Of a stretch of 64,000 nt of DNA, positions 8,019 to 16,383 are shown piece by piece (the first letter of the stretch is position 1; every line of letters begins with the position of its first letter). The stretch spans positions 1-64,000 of the forward strand of contig NZ_JAUEPL010000004.1 in the NCBI RefSeq assembly GCF_030406405.1, in the 5' to 3' direction. The position numbers and the translations under genes were made by a program. The notes under the pieces were generated by a model. It saw only the letters and a program-made list of their open reading frames with translations, was not told the origin of the DNA and searched no databases. Origin of the DNA: Streptomyces ficellus (GTDB lineage: Bacteria > Actinomycetota > Actinomycetes > Streptomycetales > Streptomycetaceae).

Positions 8019-8714
8019 TCAGGCCAGCTTCTTCAGCAGTTCGGCGGCGAGCGGCGCGGAGGAGGACGGGTTCTGGCCGGTGACCAGGTTGCGGTCGACC
8101 ACCACGTGCGGGGCCCACGGCTCGCCCTCCTGGAAGTCGGCGCCGATCTCCACCAGGCGGTCCTGGAGCAGCCACTTCGCCTTGCCGGCGAGGCCCGCCT
8201 GGGTCTCCTCGGCGTTGGTGAAGCCGGTCAGCCGGTACCCCGCGAAGGCGTTGGTGCCGTCCTCCTTGCGGGCGGCGAGCAGCGCGGCCGGGCCGTGGCA
8301 CACCACGCCGAGCGGCTTGCCCGACTCCAGGGCGAGGGTGAGCAGCCGGCCGGACTCGGCGTTGACCGCCAGGTCCTCCATCGGGCCGTGGCCGCCGGGG
8401 TAGAAGACCGCGGCGTACGCGTCGAGGTCCACGTCCTCCAGCGGGACCGGGTGCTGGAACTCGGTGAGGGACGCCAGGGTGTCGGCGACCCTGGCGGCGC
8501 CGTCCTGGCCGCCGTTGACCTCGGGGGCGAGGCTCGCCCGGTCGACGGCCGGCACGACGCCGCCCGGGGTGGCGACCACGACCTCGTGGCCGGCCGCCCG
8601 GAACGCCTCGTACGGAGCGACGGCCTCCTCGGCCCAGAAGCCGGTGGGGTGCTTGGTGCCGTCGGCCAGGGTCCAGTGGTCGGCGCCGGTCACCACGAAA
8701 AGGATCTTCGACAT
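8019..8714 (-). CDS. DJ-1/PfpI (Hsp31-like) family protein
   Basis: A class I glutamine-amidotransferase-like protein, 231 residues. The nucleophile elbow is GVVCHGPAA with Cys139-His140, and a conserved Glu lies at WAEE (residues 29-30), as in the Hsp31/glyoxalase III branch. Other marks: GHEVVVATPGG and FYPGGHGPMEDL. Likely activities in this branch are glutathione-independent glyoxalase or protein deglycase and chaperone functions under stress; which applies here is not decidable. The start follows CCGGAGGAACC. It stands alone on the minus strand. Confidence 0.88.
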   Translation of the reverse strand: MSKILFVVTGADHWTLADGTKHPTGFWAEEAVAPYEAFRAAGHEVVVATPGGVVPAVDRASLAPEVNGGQDGAARVADTLASLTEFQHPVPLEDVDLDAYAAVFYPGGHGPMEDLAVNAESGRLLTLALESGKPLGVVCHGPAALLAARKEDGTNAFAGYRLTGFTNAEETQAGLAGKAKWLLQDRLVEIGADFQEGEPWAPHVVVDRNLVTGQNPSSSAPLAAELLKKLA

Positions 8715-8842
8715 GGTTCCTCCGGGGAGTGGGGCCCGCGTGGGGCGGGGAACGGTTCGCTCTCGACCGTAGGCCGACCGGCGTACGACGATCCAATGAC
8801 GGAGCCGATCGCGCGTATGCGCTTTCCCAGGGCACGCGGGCC

Positions 8843-9202
8843 CTACACCTGCCGTCCCGCGGGATGCGGTGCTATCGAGGCGACCGGCGGCGTGTCGCTC
8901 AGGTGCGCCACCTGGTGCCGGGGGCGGTCCGGGGCGGCGGCGCCGGATAGGGCGGCCGTCGTGGGACCGGCGGCGGGCGCGGCCTTGGTCCGCTCGTCGG
9001 GCGCGTTGGCCACGGAGGACCAGGTACGCAGCCGATGGCTCGCCGCGTCGTCGAGGGTCACGGGAGCCCCGCGCTGCTCGGCCAGGCGGCTCGCCTCCCG
9101 GCCGAGCGCCGCGATGTCGTCCCAGCGCAGCCGGAGCACCACGGACACTTCCGCGCTGCCGTCCGGGAGACCTCGCATCGTCAGCTTGTCGCGCTCGTTC
9201 AT
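8843..9202 (-). CDS. Small hypothetical protein
   Basis: A 119-residue reading frame starting MNERDKLTMRGLPDGSAEVSVVL after AACAGGAGTGGCC. The first 70 residues look structured (LRLRWDDIAALGREASRLAEQRGAPVTLDDAASHRLRTW); the rest is Ala/Pro-rich and probably disordered. I do not recognise the family. It is divergent from the DUF1876 gene across 151 bases, which suggests shared control. A coding role is supported by the ribosome site and by the well-behaved N-terminal half. Confidence 0.6.
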   Translation of the reverse strand: MNERDKLTMRGLPDGSAEVSVVLRLRWDDIAALGREASRLAEQRGAPVTLDDAASHRLRTWSSVANAPDERTKAAPAAGPTTAALSGAAAPDRPRHQVAHLSDTPPVASIAPHPAGRQV

Positions 9203-9353
9203 GGCCACTCCTGTTCGTCGCCGCGGAGACGTTCCACCGCTAGTACGCACGGTCCCGGTGTGCCGTTCAGCGCCCGCCGATCCATGCCCCTCGCATGGGT
9301 GCGTGCGGGCATCCGCGGGTGCACGCTGGAGGAGTGACCAGGAGGTGAGTGTC

Positions 9354-9623
9354 ATGCAGACGATCGTCGGATGGCACGTGGACATCGAGTTCACCGAGGA
9401 AGACGGCAAGACCCGGGCGGCCTGCATGGTCAGGCTTCCCGACGGCACCGAGATGCGCGCCCACGGCAACGCCAAGCGGCACCCGAACGACATGGAACAG
9501 CAGCGCGTCGGCGAGGAGATCGCCGCGGCACGCTGCCTGAACGAGCTGTCCCGAAATCTGATGAAGAAGGCGGGCGGGGAAATCGAGGAGGTGACCCACG
9601 TTCCGGCGCATCTGGCCATGTGA
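9354..9623 (+). CDS. DUF1876 domain protein
   Basis: An 89-residue protein. The translation MQTIVGWHVDIEFTEEDGKTRA, LPDGTEMRAHGNAKRHPND and EEIAAARCLNELSRNLM is the DUF1876 pattern: a small alpha/beta dsRBD-like fold, with the mixed strands first and one long helix. The start follows GGAGGTGAGTGTC. DUF1876 genes in actinobacteria often appear beside stress or osmotic genes; the molecular role is unknown. Confidence 0.85.
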   Translation: MQTIVGWHVDIEFTEEDGKTRAACMVRLPDGTEMRAHGNAKRHPNDMEQQRVGEEIAAARCLNELSRNLMKKAGGEIEEVTHVPAHLAM

Positions 9624-9638
9624 GCCGCAGGGTGCGCG

Positions 9639-9669
9639 AGGGTCACGGCCGGCCGCCGGCCGTGGCCCT
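9639..9669. terminator. Hairpin terminator between convergent genes
   Basis: AGGGTCACGGCC, seven-base loop, GGCCGTGGCCCT: twelve pairs with one mismatch that can be a G-U pair. It lies in the 94 bases between the converging DUF1876 and ChaB genes and could serve both. No U-tract, as usual in Streptomyces. Confidence 0.65.
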
Positions 9670-9717
9670 TCGGCGTGACCTCCCGCACGGCCGCGATCTG
9701 CCGCGGCCGGGGAGGGG

Positions 9718-10128
9718 TCAGGACGACCGCGCCCGGCGGGTCTCCGCCCTGTTGGCCTTGCGAATGGCCTCCAGCAGCTCGGCCTTCGTCATCCGCGACC
9801 GGCCGCCGATGCGCAGCTTGCCGGCGATCTCGTAGAGGTGCTGCTTGGTGGCGTTCTCGTCGACACCCTCACCGCTACGGCCGCCCTGCTGCCTCGGCCG
9901 CGCCGCCAGCGGGTCCGAAGGCCCCTTGCGGCCGCCTTCCTTGCGCTCCCAGTGGTCGCCGACCTTCTCGTACATGTGCTTGAGGGCGCTGTACGCCACC
10001 CGGTGGGCACGCTCGCCCTCGCCGTACTGCTCGACGGCCGAGTCGTGCGCCTTGACCCACGTACGCTGCGCGCTCTTCGGTGAGCGCCGCAGGGTCGACG
10101 GCAGCTCCTGCTCTCCTGGCACGCTCAT
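9718..10128 (-). CDS. ChaB family protein with Rho-type N-terminal (SAP-like) domain
   Basis: A 136-residue protein. Residues about 7-65 form a ChaB domain (ELPSTLRRSPKSAQRTWVKAHDSAVEQYGEGERAHRVAYSALKHMYEKVGDHW). After a charged linker, the C-terminus (NATKQHLYEIAGKLRIGGRSRMTKAELLEAIRKAN) is a Rho termination factor N-terminal/SAP-like helix-loop-helix. The ATG follows GGGAGGTG. ChaB was named from the E. coli cation exchanger operon, but stand-alone versions have no known activity; the second domain suggests nucleic-acid contact. Divergent from the SRPBCC gene. Confidence 0.85.
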   Translation of the reverse strand: MSVPGEQELPSTLRRSPKSAQRTWVKAHDSAVEQYGEGERAHRVAYSALKHMYEKVGDHWERKEGGRKGPSDPLAARPRQQGGRSGEGVDENATKQHLYEIAGKLRIGGRSRMTKAELLEAIRKANRAETRRARSS

Positions 10129-10292
10129 CACCTCCCTACGGCTCCACCGAGGACGGGTGTCCGCCATCGCCCGCGACAAACGGGGCCATGACCGTGGGCA
10201 CAGGGGGCACACGAGGACCGGAGGGGAACCGATGCGGTCGTTGCCCGGCGTACGGCCGGGGCTGTCGGGTCCCGGGAAAGGACGGACATCAC

Positions 10293-10742
10293 ATGTCGCA
10301 GGTCGAGGAGTCCATCGAGGTCCGCGTGCCGGTGCGCACCGCGTACAACCAGTGGACGCAGTTCGAGACCTTCCCCGAGTTCATGGAGGGCGTGGAGCGC
10401 GTCGAGCAGCGCACCGACACCCTCACCCACTGGGTGACGCAGGTGGACGGCGCCGCCCGGGAGTTCGACGCCGAGATCACCGAGCAGATCCCGGACGAGC
10501 GGGTCGCCTGGACGACCGTGGGCGGCGAGGTGAAGCAGGCCGGAGTGGTGACGTTCCACCGCATCGACGACACCACCACGAAGGTCATGCTGCAGATGGA
10601 CTTCGAGCCCGAGGGAGTCACCGAGACCGTCGGCGACAAGCTGGGCTTCGTCAAGCGGCAGGTCACCGGTGATCTCAAGCGGTTCAAGAGCTTCATCGAG
10701 TCGCGCGGCGCGGAGACCGGCGCCTGGCGCGGCCAGGTCTGA
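10293..10742 (+). CDS. SRPBCC family (COQ10-like) protein
   Basis: A 149-residue START-like lipid-binding fold. Seen: VEESIEVRVPVRTAYNQWTQFETFPEFMEGVERVEQ, a standard SRPBCC opening, then EITEQIPDERVAWTT and the long C-terminal helix DKLGFVKRQVTGDLKRFKSFIE. The start follows GGGAAAGGACGG. Small soluble members of this type are common in streptomycete stress clusters; the ligand is unknown. Confidence 0.85.
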   Translation: MSQVEESIEVRVPVRTAYNQWTQFETFPEFMEGVERVEQRTDTLTHWVTQVDGAAREFDAEITEQIPDERVAWTTVGGEVKQAGVVTFHRIDDTTTKVMLQMDFEPEGVTETVGDKLGFVKRQVTGDLKRFKSFIESRGAETGAWRGQV

Positions 10743-10902
10743 TCCACGCCCCGGCCGGGTCGGCCCCACCCTCCGGCCCGTCCGGGCCGGACGGGTGACG
10801 TGACGCCGCGTCGGCGCGGTGACTGCCGCCGCCCGCCCGGCCGAGGTGGCAGAGTCGGGCCCGTTAACTCCAAGCGCTCTGCTCACTGGGGCTGCTGGGC
10901 CA

Positions 10903-10934
10903 GGCCCCCGGACGGCTCCCACCGTCCGGGGGCC
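10903..10934. terminator. Perfect 13-bp hairpin
   Basis: GGCCCCCGGACGG, loop CTCCCA, CCGTCCGGGGGCC. Both arms match fully. It lies 160 bases after the SRPBCC gene and before the transposase remnant, and is a strong intrinsic-terminator candidate. Confidence 0.65.
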
Positions 10935-10998
10935 TCGGTCTGCCCGTGCGGTCGCTTGTGAGCAGCGGAGACGGTTGCCCCGCGTGTGACGGGGCGGG

Positions 10999-11330
10999 GT
11001 GCGGGACGGCGGGTGCGAGCCGGCTGAGCGTCGCCGTCGGCTCCCGTCGGCGCGGCTGATCGTGTACGTCGTCCTGACACTGTGTCTCTTCGCGCGAGAG
11101 CCGTACGAGGAGGTGCTCCGGGCGCCCACCAGCGGCAGCGGCATCCCGGCCAGTCGGGGCATCGCGCGTGAACCGGTCGCCGCTGTGCGGGCGTGAGCCC
11201 GCCTCGGGGAGGATGTGCTGGAGACCGTGTTCCGGCTCGTACCTGTCGTCGGCCGACCGGGCGAGGAGGCCCGGCAGCCGCGCGGGAGGGCCGGAAGCCG
11301 CCCCGCACGTGATCTGCATCCGCAGTGCCG
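10999..11330 (+). pseudogene. IS4-type transposase remnant (N-terminal domain)
   Basis: The frame from 10999 contains ERRRRLPSARLIVYVVLT then LCLFAREPYEEVLR, the typical N-terminal motif of IS4-family transposases (Nterm_IS4: a helical segment ending in a YEEVLR/L pattern). The match then breaks; a stop at 11194-11196 follows, and LGEDVLETVFRLV, like the next conserved stretch of this domain, appears in a shifted frame at about 11209-11247. No DDE catalytic domain follows, and I see no terminal inverted repeats or target duplication. It looks like an old, frame-shifted stump in an otherwise geneless 720-base interval (10743-11463). Confidence 0.55.
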
Positions 11331-11463
11331 GTGGGGTGAAGCCGAGGCGCGCGTCGGCGCGGCGACGGCGCCGCGCTGAGACCTGATCGGAGACGCTGTC
11401 CGCCGGAGAGTGGGTGCCGACGAGAGGGCCGGCATCCACCGGCACTGACAAGGAGATTGCTAC

Positions 11464-11880
11464 GTGTCCGTCGAGACAAATAAGGCCGTGGTACGCCGGT
11501 TTTACGAGGAAGTGCTCAACGGGCGGCGCATGGAGGCCGTCGACGAGCTGGCCGCGATGGACTACCAGGAGCACGACCCACTGCCCGGGCAGCGCGAGGG
11601 GCGCGAGGGGCTGAAAGACCGAGTGACCATGCTCGTGGAGGGGCTGGCACCCACCTTCAGCATGGACGACATCATCGCCGAGGGAGACCGCGTCGTCGTC
11701 CGTTGGACCAACAGCGCCACCCACTCCGGAACTTTCCTGGGCATCCCCCCGACGGGACGATCATGCCGCTTCGCCGGAGTCGACATCTTCCGGCTGGACG
11801 GCGGTCGACTCGTCGAACACTGGCACGTCGTCGATCAGCTCTCCATGCTCCAGCAACTGGAATTGCTCCCGTCGTCCTGA
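11464..11880 (+). CDS. SnoaL-like / ester cyclase family protein
   Basis: A 138-residue NTF2-like fold protein. The opening NKAVVRRFYEEVLNGRRMEAVDEL, the middle DIIAEGDRVVVRWTNSATHSGTFLGIPPTGR and the end FRLDGGRLVEHWHVVDQLSMLQQL are typical of the SnoaL/ester cyclase group. The start is a GTG after AAGGAGATTGCTAC. Members range from polyketide cyclases to general small-molecule enzymes; no polyketide genes are near, so the substrate is unknown. Confidence 0.82.
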   Translation: MSVETNKAVVRRFYEEVLNGRRMEAVDELAAMDYQEHDPLPGQREGREGLKDRVTMLVEGLAPTFSMDDIIAEGDRVVVRWTNSATHSGTFLGIPPTGRSCRFAGVDIFRLDGGRLVEHWHVVDQLSMLQQLELLPSS

Positions 11881-12242
11881 GCTCCAGCCGGTCCGGCACG
11901 TCAAGAGTCAACAGGGGGTGCGCCGGGGCATGGGAGCGGTCGGCAGACTCCTTGCACACCTACCGCCACCACCGCTGCCGCGGTAGGCATCCCGGCCTCC
12001 CGGAGTCCGGTCCTGCGACAACACGGCCGGAACGGCGGGGCCGAGGTCGCCACTCAAGCTGACCACCTGTTCGGTGAACTCTGCCGGGTCGGCCGTGTGC
12101 AACGTCCACGGCGGGGCCGGCCGCGCTGCGGTTGCCGTTCGCGTCCCGCAGTGGCGGGGAGCGCCGCTATCGGAGGACTGGTGACCTTCACCGGCAGTCC
12201 ACGGCGGCCAAGCCCGTCACGTCATCTCGTAAAGTGACGGCC
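11881..12242. other. Intergenic stretch without a convincing gene
   Basis: The 362 bases between the SnoaL and VOC genes hold no frame with both a ribosome site and family resemblance. A minus-strand frame at 11908-12102 begins MHTADPAEFTEQVV and looks locally protein-like; it may be the relic of a lost gene. Confidence 0.4.
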
Positions 12243-12626
12243 ATGGCATGCCGCATCAGTGAACTGGTCATCGACGCTGCGGACCCCGACCGGCTGGCCG
12301 CGTTCTGGAGCGACGTCCTCGGCTACGTCGAGCTCGATCGGGAGGGCGACGGAAGCATCGCGATCGGCCCGCCCGACGCCGGTTTCGGCGGCCCGCAGCC
12401 CATCCTCGTCTTCAGCCCGGCCAGTGACCCCCGGACGGAAAAGCTCCGGCTGCACATCGATGTCAACGCCACCGACCGCGACCAGGACGCTGAGCTGGAA
12501 CGACTGCTCGCTCTCGGCGCAAGGCCCGTCGACATCGGCCAGACCGGCACCGAAAGCTGGCACGTCCTGGCCGACCCCGAGGGCAACGAGTTCTGCCTCC
12601 TGCGCACCCGGCTCAAGCCGCTGTGA
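12243..12626 (+). CDS. VOC family (glyoxalase-like) protein
   Basis: A 127-residue protein with a vicinal-oxygen-chelate fold of the Glyoxalase_6 type: ISELVIDAADPDRLAAFWSDVLGYVELDREG at the start, LRLHIDVNATDRDQDAELERLLALGARPVDIGQ in the middle, and WHVLADPEGNEFCLL at the end. The start ATG at 12243 is set by the family N-terminus. Substrate unknown; such single-domain proteins include antibiotic-binding and dioxygenase-like members. Confidence 0.85.
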   Translation: MACRISELVIDAADPDRLAAFWSDVLGYVELDREGDGSIAIGPPDAGFGGPQPILVFSPASDPRTEKLRLHIDVNATDRDQDAELERLLALGARPVDIGQTGTESWHVLADPEGNEFCLLRTRLKPL

Positions 12627-12685
12627 CGGTTGTGTCCTCGTGCCGTCAAGCGCCGGAAAGGTAGGACCGGGGCGGCTGCCCCCGG

Positions 12686-12707
12686 GCTGCCTCCCGGAGG
12701 AGGCGGC
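12686..12707. terminator. Weak hairpin between convergent genes
   Basis: GCTGCCTCC, loop CGGA, GGAGGCGGC: nine pairs with one G-U type mismatch, between the converging VOC and hydrolase genes. Possible bidirectional terminator. Confidence 0.4.
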
Positions 12708-12714
12708 GGGCCCG

Positions 12715-13629
12715 TCACGCGAGGCGGTCCAGCAACTGCCGGCAGGCGCCGTTGACCTGAGGGTGGCTCAGGTACTCGGTGACGCCGTGGTGGTTGCCGC
12801 TGTCGTTGGCCACCAGGACGTCCGTGACCCGGTCGGCCGGTGCGTACTCGGGGCGCAGGGTGTGGTCGAGGGCCACCAGGTCGCGCAGGTCGGAGGCGTT
12901 GAGCCAGGCCCGTACGCCGGCCGGCACCGAGGGCGGCCGCGCCAGATGGCCCTGCACCTCCGCGATACCCAGCGGTGAGCCGAGGGTCACGAAGAGCTCG
13001 GTCTCCCCTTCCGCCTCCGCCAGCGTCTCGTAGGCGACGACGGAGCCCAGGCTGTGGCCGACGACGAGGAGCGGGGCGTCGCCGGCGTCCTCCAGCTCCG
13101 CCGCGACGACGTCGCGGATGGCCGCACGGGCTCCGCCGAAGAAGTAGGCGTGGGCGTCCTTGAACGTGTGCTTGACGAGGACGCGGAAGACGGCTCTGCG
13201 GACCTCCGCCGGCAGGGGCGGCGCCGGAAGCCCGCCCGACTCCTCGGCCCGGGTCACCGTGTCCGCCAGGTACGTCATGTCCCGGAGCCAGCCACCGAGC
13301 GGATCGCCCGGCTCCCCGGTCCAGGGGCCCTCCGGCGCGGTGCCGCCCGACTCGAACCACGCCTCGCCCAGCGTGCGCGCCAGGAACTCCTCCGGCGGCT
13401 CGTCCCATACGGGCGCGGGTGTCTCGTCCGCGACGCCCTCCGGCCCGCCGTCCAGGGGGTCCGGCCGTTCATCGGGCAGCGGCGACTCGTACCGCACCGG
13501 AGCCCAGTACGCCATGCGCGACACCTCGCCCAGGTCCCGGCCGAACAGGGCGCTGTCCCACCGCGCCTTCAGCAGCTCCGGACGGACCTTGTTGCCGCTG
13601 CCGTGGACGTAGATCACCCTCGCGCCCAT
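12715..13629 (-). CDS. Alpha/beta hydrolase-like protein
   Basis: A 304-residue protein. It opens with a short strand RVIYVHGSGNKV (oxyanion-side HG), has the nucleophile elbow VVGHSLGSVVAYE, and near the end NDSGNHHGVTEYLSHP offers a catalytic His; LFVTLGSPLGI resembles the segment that follows the elbow in lipase-like hydrolases. The stretch 55-150 is acidic and Pro/Trp-rich and may be a lid. No signal peptide. The closest grouping I can suggest is a cytoplasmic lipase/thioesterase-like hydrolase of unknown substrate. Confidence 0.75.
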   Translation of the reverse strand: MGARVIYVHGSGNKVRPELLKARWDSALFGRDLGEVSRMAYWAPVRYESPLPDERPDPLDGGPEGVADETPAPVWDEPPEEFLARTLGEAWFESGGTAPEGPWTGEPGDPLGGWLRDMTYLADTVTRAEESGGLPAPPLPAEVRRAVFRVLVKHTFKDAHAYFFGGARAAIRDVVAAELEDAGDAPLLVVGHSLGSVVAYETLAEAEGETELFVTLGSPLGIAEVQGHLARPPSVPAGVRAWLNASDLRDLVALDHTLRPEYAPADRVTDVLVANDSGNHHGVTEYLSHPQVNGACRQLLDRLA

Positions 13630-13731
13630 GGTGCCTCCCGCCCCCCACGAAGAAGACGGTCACTCTCAGTATCCGCCCGGGAGGACGCCCCCGCCATTCA
13701 GCCGGACCCGCGCACATGGTGCTCGGCCCCG

Positions 13732-14802
13732 TCAGGCCGCCGCGTGCGCCGGGGCGCGGTCGCGGCCGCCCGGGTGGCGGTGGCGCCAGAACCAGAACAC
13801 CGCGCAGGACACCAGCGCCCACGCCGCCAGCACGGCGAACGGGAAGACGTGCTGGTGACCGCCGAAGTACACGGCCTGGTGCTGGGCGTTCACCGAGGCG
13901 CCCGGCGGCAGCCAGCGCCCGATGTGCCCCAGCGCGGACGGCAGCAGCGGCCAGGAGACCGCACCCCCCGAGGACGGGTTGCCCAGCAGCACCATCAGCC
14001 CCCACGTCGGCAGCATCGCCCACCGCCCGATCAGGGTGTTGAACATCGTGAACACCATGCCCGACGCGAACATCGTCAGCGACAGGATCAGCCACGACTC
14101 CGCGAACGGCAGATCCAGCGCGCCCAGCAGCCAGTCGACGCTCGCGGCGATCGCGAAACCGCCGAGCAGCGCGTACGCCACGGTGAAGGCGATCCGCTCG
14201 GCGGGGTCGAGCGCGCGGGCGTGCACGCTCAGCTGAATGGCCCCGACGAAGCCGATGATGACGGCGGCGAGTGAGATGTAGAACAGCGCCAGCCCCCGGG
14301 GATCGCCTTCCTGCAACGGTTTGATGTCCCGGACCTCGACCGGCACGCCGGTCTCCCGGCCCACCGCCGCGCCGGACTCCGCCAGCAGCTGCGCCACGCT
14401 CGCGCCCGCCGCGCCGGCCACGTCCAGCTCGACGGCGCGCGGCCGGACGGTGAGGATCGCGAAGACCTCCTGCTCCTCGACCGCGCGCCGCGCGTGGGCC
14501 GCGCTGTCGTACGGGCGCAGCTCCAGAGAGGCGTTGAGCGCCTCGTTCATGCCGTCGATGAACTTCCCGCCCGCCGCCGTGTCCGTGGCGCCGACCACCG
14601 CCGCGGGAATCCGGTGGGGCGTCGGATTCGCCATGGCGTACGTGTACGAGCCGGCGAACATCGCGGCCGCCGCCGCCAGGATCAGCACCAGCACGGAGGC
14701 CGGCAGGAAGGGCGACGTCGTGAACGCCGACCACCTGTCGGCCCGAGTCGGGGGGCGGCCGTGGGCACCGTGCGCCGCCTTGGCATCATCTGTGTCGGAC
14801 AT
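13732..14802 (-). CDS. ABC-2/YhgE-like membrane protein
   Basis: A 356-residue membrane protein with one N-terminal helix (LPASVLVLILAAAAAMFAGS), a long extracytoplasmic loop (about 55-165) and a C-terminal bundle of five or six helices starting ALFYISLAAVIIGFVG. Within the bundle, PTWGLMVLLGNPSSGGAVSWPLLPSALGHIGRWLPPG is the conserved YhgE/Pip-type segment. Such proteins resemble ABC-2 permeases without an ATPase and are linked to export or surface phenotypes. No ATPase gene is adjacent, and the upstream 236 bases separate it from the divergent STAS gene. Confidence 0.65.
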   Translation of the reverse strand: MSDTDDAKAAHGAHGRPPTRADRWSAFTTSPFLPASVLVLILAAAAAMFAGSYTYAMANPTPHRIPAAVVGATDTAAGGKFIDGMNEALNASLELRPYDSAAHARRAVEEQEVFAILTVRPRAVELDVAGAAGASVAQLLAESGAAVGRETGVPVEVRDIKPLQEGDPRGLALFYISLAAVIIGFVGAIQLSVHARALDPAERIAFTVAYALLGGFAIAASVDWLLGALDLPFAESWLILSLTMFASGMVFTMFNTLIGRWAMLPTWGLMVLLGNPSSGGAVSWPLLPSALGHIGRWLPPGASVNAQHQAVYFGGHQHVFPFAVLAAWALVSCAVFWFWRHRHPGGRDRAPAHAAA

Positions 14803-15038
14803 GCGGCCAGGCTAGATCGCGCATATCCGTGAGAAAGCCGGGCACGCGTGTGGCGACCGGGTACGGGCTTCCGTGACCGGCTTCGCCGCGAGCGTCGCCC
14901 GGGGTACGGTCAGCAGGCTGTACGGCCCCCGAAGATCGCCACGAATCCCTCAGGGTTCGCTCGCCGGATCGGGGCCGGGAGGCGGGGCCGCGGACGGAGA
15001 ACCGCGGAGCGGATGGCGACGGAGAGCGCGGAGGGTTC

Positions 15039-15395
15039 ATGGCGGAGCTGCCCGGCGAGGACGGGTCCCGGTCCGGGCGTCCTCGGTGCCCGCTCGTGGC
15101 CGAGGAGGACGAGTCCGGGGATGTGGGCCTGGTCCACGTGAGGGGCCAGGTCTATCTGGACACCCTCATGGAGTGGGAGCGGATTTTGGGCGGCCTGCGC
15201 GGTCGCGAGGGGGACATTCACATGGATCTGTCCGGTCTCACCTTCGTCGACGTGGCCGGCGCCAGTTCGCTCGCGCGCACGGCGCAGAGCCTGCCCGGGG
15301 GCCGGCGGATCCTCATCGAGAGCCCGCCCGCCTCCCTGAGTCGTGTGCTGGAGATGTTCTGGCCGGAGCTGGTGTCGATCGAGGTGGCGAAGTGA
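15039..15395 (+). CDS. STAS-domain anti-sigma factor antagonist
   Basis: A 118-residue protein with a STAS domain (about 28-115): LVHVRGQVYLDTLMEWERIL, HMDLSGLTFVDVAGASSLARTAQ, in which Ser in DVAGASS is in the position usually phosphorylated in RsbV/SpoIIAA-type antagonists, and RVLEMFWPEL. The start follows GGAGGGTTC. It overlaps the next gene by 4 bases (GTGA), so the two proteins should be made together. Confidence 0.85.
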   Translation: MAELPGEDGSRSGRPRCPLVAEEDESGDVGLVHVRGQVYLDTLMEWERILGGLRGREGDIHMDLSGLTFVDVAGASSLARTAQSLPGGRRILIESPPASLSRVLEMFWPELVSIEVAK

Positions 15396-16324
15396 GCGAG
15401 ATGGGGCCGACGGCCGAGCCGTTCGTGCACCCGGCCCTGTTCTACGCGGACGAGGCCGGGTACCTGGCCGGAACCGTCCCGTTCGTCGAGGAAGGCCTCG
15501 CGGCGGACGAGCCGGTCGCGGTGGCCGTTCCCGGCGCGAACCTCGCCCTGCTGCGCAAGGCGCTGGGCGGGGACGCCGAGCGCGTCCACCTGATGGACAT
15601 GGAACAGGTGGGCCGCAATCCCGGGCGGATCATCCCGCGCGTGCTGCGCGGCTTCGCCGACGCTCACCCCGGCCGTCACGTCAGGATCATCGGTGAGCCG
15701 ATCTGGCAGGGGCGCAGCGCCAGCGAGTACCCGGCCTGCGCACAGCACGAGGCGCTGATCAACCACGCGTTCACCGGCCGTGCGGCCACCATCCTGTGCC
15801 CGTACGACACCTCCGCGCTCGACGCGGCGGCGCTGGCCGACGCGCGTGCCACGCACCCGCTGCTCATCGAGGACGGCGTCGAGCGGGCCAGTGAGGCCTA
15901 CGCGCCCGACCGGGTCGTGGACGGCTACAACCTCCCCCTGTCCTGTCCGACGGACGCCCGGGACCTGGCGTACGACGCCGGTCTGCTGCCCGACGCGCGG
16001 AGCTTCGCCATCGACCACGCCGACGCGCTGGGGCTGCCCGCGGACCGGCGTGACGACATCGCGCTGGCGGTGGCGGAGCTGACCACCAACAGCGTCGTCC
16101 ACGGTGGCGGCCACGGAACGCTGAGGATCTGGGCCGAGGACGGTCACGTGGTGTGCGAGGTCCAGGACCGCGGCCGGCTCAGCGACCCGCTCGCCGGCCG
16201 CCGCCCGGCCGAACCCGGCCAGCTCGGCGGACGCGGCCTGCTGCTGGTCAACTACCTCGCTGATCTGGTGCGCGTCCACACTGTGCCCGACAGCACCACC
16301 GTCCGGTGCTACTTCCGGCTGTAG
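15392..16324 (+). CDS. MEDS-domain / HATPase anti-sigma regulator (RsbA-like)
   Basis: A 310-residue two-domain protein. Residues about 10-170 are a MEDS sensor (FVHPALFYADEAGYLAGTVPFVEEGLAADEPVAVAVP, HVRIIGEPIWQGRSASEYPACAQHEALIN, ILCPYDTSALD). Residues about 205-305 are a serine-kinase-type HATPase with the N-box AELTTNSVVHG and a G-box GGRGLLLV. It starts with GTG inside the STAS stop. With the STAS protein it forms a partner-switching pair that would hold and release a sigma factor; no sigma gene is adjacent. Confidence 0.87.
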   Translation: MSEMGPTAEPFVHPALFYADEAGYLAGTVPFVEEGLAADEPVAVAVPGANLALLRKALGGDAERVHLMDMEQVGRNPGRIIPRVLRGFADAHPGRHVRIIGEPIWQGRSASEYPACAQHEALINHAFTGRAATILCPYDTSALDAAALADARATHPLLIEDGVERASEAYAPDRVVDGYNLPLSCPTDARDLAYDAGLLPDARSFAIDHADALGLPADRRDDIALAVAELTTNSVVHGGGHGTLRIWAEDGHVVCEVQDRGRLSDPLAGRRPAEPGQLGGRGLLLVNYLADLVRVHTVPDSTTVRCYFRL

Positions 16325-16383
16325 CCGGGTTCGTCGCCGAGGCTCGTCACCGAGGTTCAGCAGCCGAGGTTCGGAGCCAGGGT

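Noticed and set aside
11908..12102. 64-codon minus-strand frame starting MHTADPAEFTEQVV
   Set aside because: Locally protein-like but without ribosome site or recognised family; kept only as a possible relic.
14855..14905. Two GGGTAC boxes upstream of the STAS gene as sigma-B promoters
   Set aside because: No GnnT element at 14-16 bases before either box.
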